In this document: positions 7,289 through 10,255 of the stretch, piece by piece
Position numbering within the stretch: the first letter of the stretch is position 1
Layout of the letters: each line of letters begins with the position of its first letter
NCBI GenBank assembly: GCA_018400565.1
Contig: JAGYMP010000244.1
Coordinates: forward strand, 1-10,255
Direction of reading: 5' to 3'
Origin: Bacilli bacterium
Lineage (GTDB): Bacteria > Bacillota_I > Bacilli_A > Izemoplasmatales > Hujiaoplasmataceae
DNA length: 10,255 nucleotides
Position numbers and translations under genes: made by a program
The notes under the pieces: generated by a model
What the model was told of the DNA's origin: nothing
What the model saw: the letters and a program-made list of their open reading frames with translations, nothing else
Databases searched by the model: none

Positions 7289-9101
7289 GGTTTTCTTCCT
7301 CCTTCTTCAGATTGATCGTGGTCGTTATGGCATTGACCGGACAAGCATGTTTGCAGGCACCACAACGGATGCACATGTCATCGTGAATGAAATGTTTTTC
7401 ACGCTGGTTCCCGCTGATGGCATCCACGGGACAGTTTTGCGCACACTTCGTGCAACCGATACATTTATCTGTGATCGTGAAGGTGGTCAATTCCGTGCAC
7501 ACGCCGGCAGGGCATGCTTTATCAAAGATATGTGCTTCGTATTCATCACGAAAATGTTCCAAGGTTGAGATAACAGGATTTGGCGCGGTTTGGCCAAGTC
7601 CACATAATGACGAATCATGGATGAGTTTACAGAGAAGGCCCAGCACGCGAAGGTCGTCTGGAATGCCGTTTCCTTCGCAAATACGATTTAAAATATCCAA
7701 CAAACGCCTTGTGCCTTCACGGCACGGTGTGCATTTACCACATGATTCATTGACCGTGAAATCAAGATAAAACCGTGCCACGTCAACCATGCAATTGTCT
7801 TCGTCCATCACAATCATTCCGCCGGAGCCCATCATCGAACCCAATTCGTTCAGATTATCAAAATCAATCGGTGTGTCCAGATGTTCAGCGGTGATGCATC
7901 CGCCGGAGGGCCCGCCGGTCTGAACAGCTTTGAAGCGTTTTTTGTTGGGGATGCCGCCGCCGATGTCATAAATGATCTCACGCAACGTCGTCCCCATCGG
8001 AACCTCCAACAAACCTGTGTGGTTAATTTTACCGCCGAGCGCAAACACTTTGGTGCCGGGGGAACTCTCGGTTCCGATTGAACGAAACCAATCCGTTCCC
8101 TTCAAGAAAATGACGGGCACGTTCGCGAATGTTTCGACATTGTTGACATTCGTGGGTTTTCCGAATAAACCGGATGTCGCCGGAAAAGGCGGTTTCTTGC
8201 GTGGCATACCGCGTTCGCCTTCGATAGAGGCCATGAGTGCGGTTTCCTCACCGCAAACAAAGGCTCCGGCTCCCAACCGAAGATCGATGTCGAATGTAAA
8301 ATCACTGTCGAAGATATGTTCACCCAGAAAACCGTATTCCCTGGCTTGTTCAACGGCGATGTTGAGTCGCTCGACCGCAACGGGGTATTCCGCGCGGACA
8401 TATATATAGCCTTGTTTCGCGCCGATTGCGTATCCACAGATCGCCATCGCTTCCAACACGGAATGCGGGTCGCCTTCCAAAATGGCCCGGTCCATGAACG
8501 CGCCGGGATCGCCTTCATCGGCATTGCAGATGACGTATTTTTCATCATCCTCCGCTTTTGCGGCGAACTCCCATTTGAGTCCTGTGGGAAAACCGCCTCC
8601 GCCACGTCCGCGAAGACCCGATGTTTTCATGATATCGATGACTTGTTCGGGCGTTTGATCGCGCAACAGCCCTCCAAGAGCAAAATACCCGTCATTGGCG
8701 ATGTACTCTTTAATGTCCAATGGATTGATGTTCCCACAATTCCGGAGTGCGATGCGTTTTTGTTTGGCGTAAAATTTCAACTCGGAGAAATCAGCGATTT
8801 TTTTCTTCAAATCGGGATCGGTCACCATTAACCTTTTGACATGTCTGCCTTTGATGATATGTTCGTTGACGATGTCTCTGACATCGCTCTTGCATACATT
8901 CGCATAAAACACATTGTCAGGATGGATGACGACGATCGGGCCCTGTTCGCACAATCCGAAACATCCGGTCATAATCAAACGGACTTCATCGTCCAATCCT
9001 TTTTTTCTCAATAATTCCTGCAGACGGTCCCGGATGATTTTCGAGTCGGAACTGAGACATCCGGTACCCCCGCATATCAATATTTGCATACGTTCGAGCA
9101 T
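7281..9101 (-). CDS. hndC: NuoF-like FMN/NAD(P)-binding subunit of the hydrogenase complex
   Basis: This 606-residue protein (HydB/HndC) passes electrons between NAD(P)H and the hydrogenase and is the flavin site proposed to bifurcate electrons. It opens with a thioredoxin-like [2Fe-2S] domain (Cys10, 15, 47, 51). The NuoF core has the nucleotide/FMN motifs GLRGRGGGGFPTG (162-174) and CNADEGDPGAF (192-202), with an SLBB region after about 340. A [4Fe-4S] site uses ESCGKCTPC (Cys454, 457, 460) plus Cys500. A C-terminal pair of ferredoxin-type [4Fe-4S] clusters follows (Cys547/550/553/557 and 577/580/583/587). Cys530 and Cys535 just before this pair have no assigned cluster. The start at 9101 lies 4 bases after the previous stop without a clear ribosome binding site. 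An in-frame ATG at 9089 is an alternative, and translation is probably coupled. Confidence 0.95.
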   Translation of the reverse strand: MLERMQILICGGTGCLSSDSKIIRDRLQELLRKKGLDDEVRLIMTGCFGLCEQGPIVVIHPDNVFYANVCKSDVRDIVNEHIIKGRHVKRLMVTDPDLKKKIADFSELKFYAKQKRIALRNCGNINPLDIKEYIANDGYFALGGLLRDQTPEQVIDIMKTSGLRGRGGGGFPTGLKWEFAAKAEDDEKYVICNADEGDPGAFMDRAILEGDPHSVLEAMAICGYAIGAKQGYIYVRAEYPVAVERLNIAVEQAREYGFLGEHIFDSDFTFDIDLRLGAGAFVCGEETALMASIEGERGMPRKKPPFPATSGLFGKPTNVNNVETFANVPVIFLKGTDWFRSIGTESSPGTKVFALGGKINHTGLLEVPMGTTLREIIYDIGGGIPNKKRFKAVQTGGPSGGCITAEHLDTPIDFDNLNELGSMMGSGGMIVMDEDNCMVDVARFYLDFTVNESCGKCTPCREGTRRLLDILNRICEGNGIPDDLRVLGLLCKLIHDSSLCGLGQTAPNPVISTLEHFRDEYEAHIFDKACPAGVCTELTTFTITDKCIGCTKCAQNCPVDAISGNQREKHFIHDDMCIRCGACKHACPVNAITTTINLKKEEENHV

Positions 9102-9105
9102 GTTA

Positions 9106-9474
9106 TCACATTTTCACTTTCTGTAATGTGTATTTATCGATTCGTTTTCCCCGCACGACATGCTCGGCGATGATCTCCGAAGCTTTGGCTTCATTCACTT
9201 CCGCATATATCGTCGAGGTTCCGTCTGTATCGATGATTTCAACCAACGGTTCAAATGCGCATTCCCCCATGCAGCCGACTTGAACCACGTACACATCGGA
9301 AAGGTCTTTGCGTTCAATCTCTTCCATAAACCGTCTCACGACCTCCCGTGCTCCGGCGGCGATGCCACACGTGGCCATGCCGACCTGGATGCGGGTTTGT
9401 GTTCCTTTTTGCCGCATATTCATATGTTTTCTTGTTTCATCGCGTAACTGTTTTAATTCCTTCAATGTCTTCAT
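9106..9474 (-). CDS. hndB: Small thioredoxin-like [2Fe-2S] ferredoxin subunit of the hydrogenase (HndB-like)
   Basis: This 122-residue protein has a charged helical N-terminus (1-28) and then a thioredoxin-like ferredoxin domain with GMATCGIAAGA (32-42), VGCMGEC (66-72) and FEPLVEI. It matches the small subunit encoded between the NuoE-like and NuoF-like genes in HndABCD-type clusters. It would carry a [2Fe-2S] cluster and relay electrons or support assembly. Only three cysteines are present (36, 68, 72), and the C-x4-C found in the NuoF N-terminus is reduced to one Cys. I believe the TCGIAAG form is normal for this family, so the cluster ligation is uncertain. The ATG at 9474 follows AAGGAG and lies 38 bases inside the end of the upstream HATPase gene. 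Confidence 0.88.
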   Translation of the reverse strand: MKTLKELKQLRDETRKHMNMRQKGTQTRIQVGMATCGIAAGAREVVRRFMEEIERKDLSDVYVVQVGCMGECAFEPLVEIIDTDGTSTIYAEVNEAKASEIIAEHVVRGKRIDKYTLQKVKM

Positions 9475-10021
9475 GGTTTTCTCCTTCTTTCATGTTGATT
9501 CCTTCTTGAAGCATATCATATATATAGCGTCTGATGGATCCGTTGCTCAGATCATCTTTGTCGATAATCCGCAAGATCTCATTCAGATCGAACACGAACG
9601 TATTTTTCACATCGCCGTATGTGAATGTAAAATCGTTTGTCTTCGGATGGAGGACAAACGTCAAGACACTGCTGGCCAAATCGCCGAGATTCGGCATATC
9701 CACGTGATCCATGTGAAAGACTGCACGGACGATCGTGCCCTTCCCGGGTCGTGTCCTGATATGAAAATCGCCGCCTGTGTTTGTTGCGGCGTGCTTCAAC
9801 AGCGGCAACCCAAGTCCGACCTTTCGTGACGGCCGTTGTGTATAAAAAGGATCCGTCGCTTTTTCGGCAACATCATTTTCCATGCCGACGCCATCATCCT
9901 CAACCGTCATCTCTAGCTTATGGTCATCCGGATAAGTCATAATTGAGGCTTTAACCGTCGATGCGTCCGCTTCCGCGGAATTCATGCAAATGTCTAGCAA
10001 TGACAATGATAAATCATCCAT
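9437..10021 (-). CDS. Stand-alone HATPase_c protein of the hydrogenase operon
   Basis: This 194-residue soluble protein has a GHKL ATP-binding domain of the histidine-kinase/anti-sigma type. Visible are the N-box ICMNSAEA (Asn14), the G1 box DDGVGM (42-47), a DPFYTQR segment (57-63), the G2 box GLGLPLLKHA (69-78) and a G3-like PGKGT (92-96). There is no phospho-accepting His domain, sensor domain or membrane helix. After residue 104 comes an uncharacterised 90-residue tail. Proteins of this kind recur in HndABCD/HydABC hydrogenase operons, with no assigned function as far as I know; an anti-sigma-like or regulatory role is an inference. The ATG at 10021 follows GGAGG and overlaps the PHP gene stop by 8 bases. 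An upstream in-frame GTG at 10051 lacks such a site. Confidence 0.88.
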   Translation of the reverse strand: MDDLSLSLLDICMNSAEADASTVKASIMTYPDDHKLEMTVEDDGVGMENDVAEKATDPFYTQRPSRKVGLGLPLLKHAATNTGGDFHIRTRPGKGTIVRAVFHMDHVDMPNLGDLASSVLTFVLHPKTNDFTFTYGDVKNTFVFDLNEILRIIDKDDLSNGSIRRYIYDMLQEGINMKEGENHEDIEGIKTVTR

Positions 10022-10253
10022 GGCGTAACCTCCGAAACACATGATCGACACTCAATTCATCCAACACGATACGGTTTTTCTCTGTGGATTCATGGATTTG
10101 TGTGAGTTGATGCGCATCCGAGTCGTATAAACAAAACTTATTCTCTTTTTTATTGTCTGACGGCACTTTGCGTGTGTGTTCAAGACAATCAAAATCATCC
10201 TTGTAATGATGGTTTAAGGCATTGTTCCTCGTCCGGTCGACATGCGCGGCGAC
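10014..10253 (-). CDS. PHP-domain metal-dependent protein, C-terminal fragment (cut by window edge)
   Basis: The last 79 codons of a gene entering from the right edge are read here; the frame is open to the edge and ends in TGA at 10014. The fragment begins VAAHVDRTRN and later has LYDSDAHQLTQI. These match two C-terminal metal-ligand motifs of PHP (polymerase and histidinol phosphatase) domains, 'AH-D/R' and 'SDAH'. Between them is a polar Lys/Asn/Glu-rich stretch. PHP-domain phosphoesterase-like proteins commonly accompany the HATPase gene in clostridial-type [FeFe]-hydrogenase operons. The 8-base overlap with the next gene supports one transcript. The substrate is unknown, and only the C-terminus can be judged. 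Confidence 0.75.
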   Translation of the reverse strand, partial: VAAHVDRTRNNALNHHYKDDFDCLEHTRKVPSDNKKENKFCLYDSDAHQLTQIHESTEKNRIVLDELSVDHVFRRLRHG

Positions 10254-10255
10254 CA

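Noticed and set aside
7281..9474. Possible respiratory complex I (nuo) locus, because of the NuoF-like subunit.
   Set aside because: The NuoF-like protein has the extra N-terminal [2Fe-2S] and C-terminal 2x[4Fe-4S] domains of hydrogenase partners, and the next gene has full H-cluster motifs L1-L3. No membrane complex I subunits are present.
10022..10051. Upstream GTG start for the HATPase gene at 10051.
   Set aside because: It has no ribosome binding site, and the ATG at 10021 has GGAGG at good spacing and begins with the MDDLSLSLLDI pattern expected of this group.

Overview
The window is bacterial, about 45% GC by eye, and compactly organised, with every gene on the minus strand. GGAGG-type ribosome binding sites, sigma-A-like promoters, short intergenic gaps, a lipoprotein-type solute-binding protein and a manganese-type riboswitch all suggest a monoderm fermentative anaerobe of the Bacillota or the related Mycoplasmatota (an Izemoplasmatales-like organism is possible). 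That placement is an inference. TGA ends several genes and TGG encodes Trp, so the standard bacterial code applies.

Reading in the direction of transcription (high to low coordinates), the right half is a hydrogenase operon. It starts with the 3' end of a PHP-domain metal-dependent protein (cut by the window edge). Next come a stand-alone HATPase_c protein, a small thioredoxin-like [2Fe-2S] protein (HndB-like), a NuoF-type flavoprotein (HndC/HydB) and a multi-cluster [FeFe]-hydrogenase catalytic subunit (HndD/HydA). Genes overlap or nearly touch, which points to coupled translation. Together they look like most of an NAD(P)-linked, probably electron-bifurcating soluble hydrogenase that interconverts H2 with NAD(P)H and reduced ferredoxin. 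The NuoE-like subunit and the maturases HydE/F/G are not in the window.

Directly after the hydrogenase, with no visible terminator, come a solute-binding lipoprotein and an ABC permease joined by a TGATG stop/start overlap. No ATPase subunit is present. The substrate is unknown.

A new transcription unit then begins at a strong promoter (TTGACA, 17 nt, TATTAT). It is followed by a yybP-ykoY (manganese) riboswitch-like leader whose closing helix is mutually exclusive with an intrinsic terminator. It controls a 900-residue P2A-type cation ATPase, so this pump is probably a Mn2+ and/or Ca2+ exporter. The unit ends at a clear terminator.

The left end holds a separate small gene for a two-helix membrane protein with a PH-like N-terminal region and its own terminator, then the first 41 codons of an MFS transporter behind an extended -10 promoter. 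I saw no RNA genes other than the riboswitch, and no mobile elements or CRISPR arrays.
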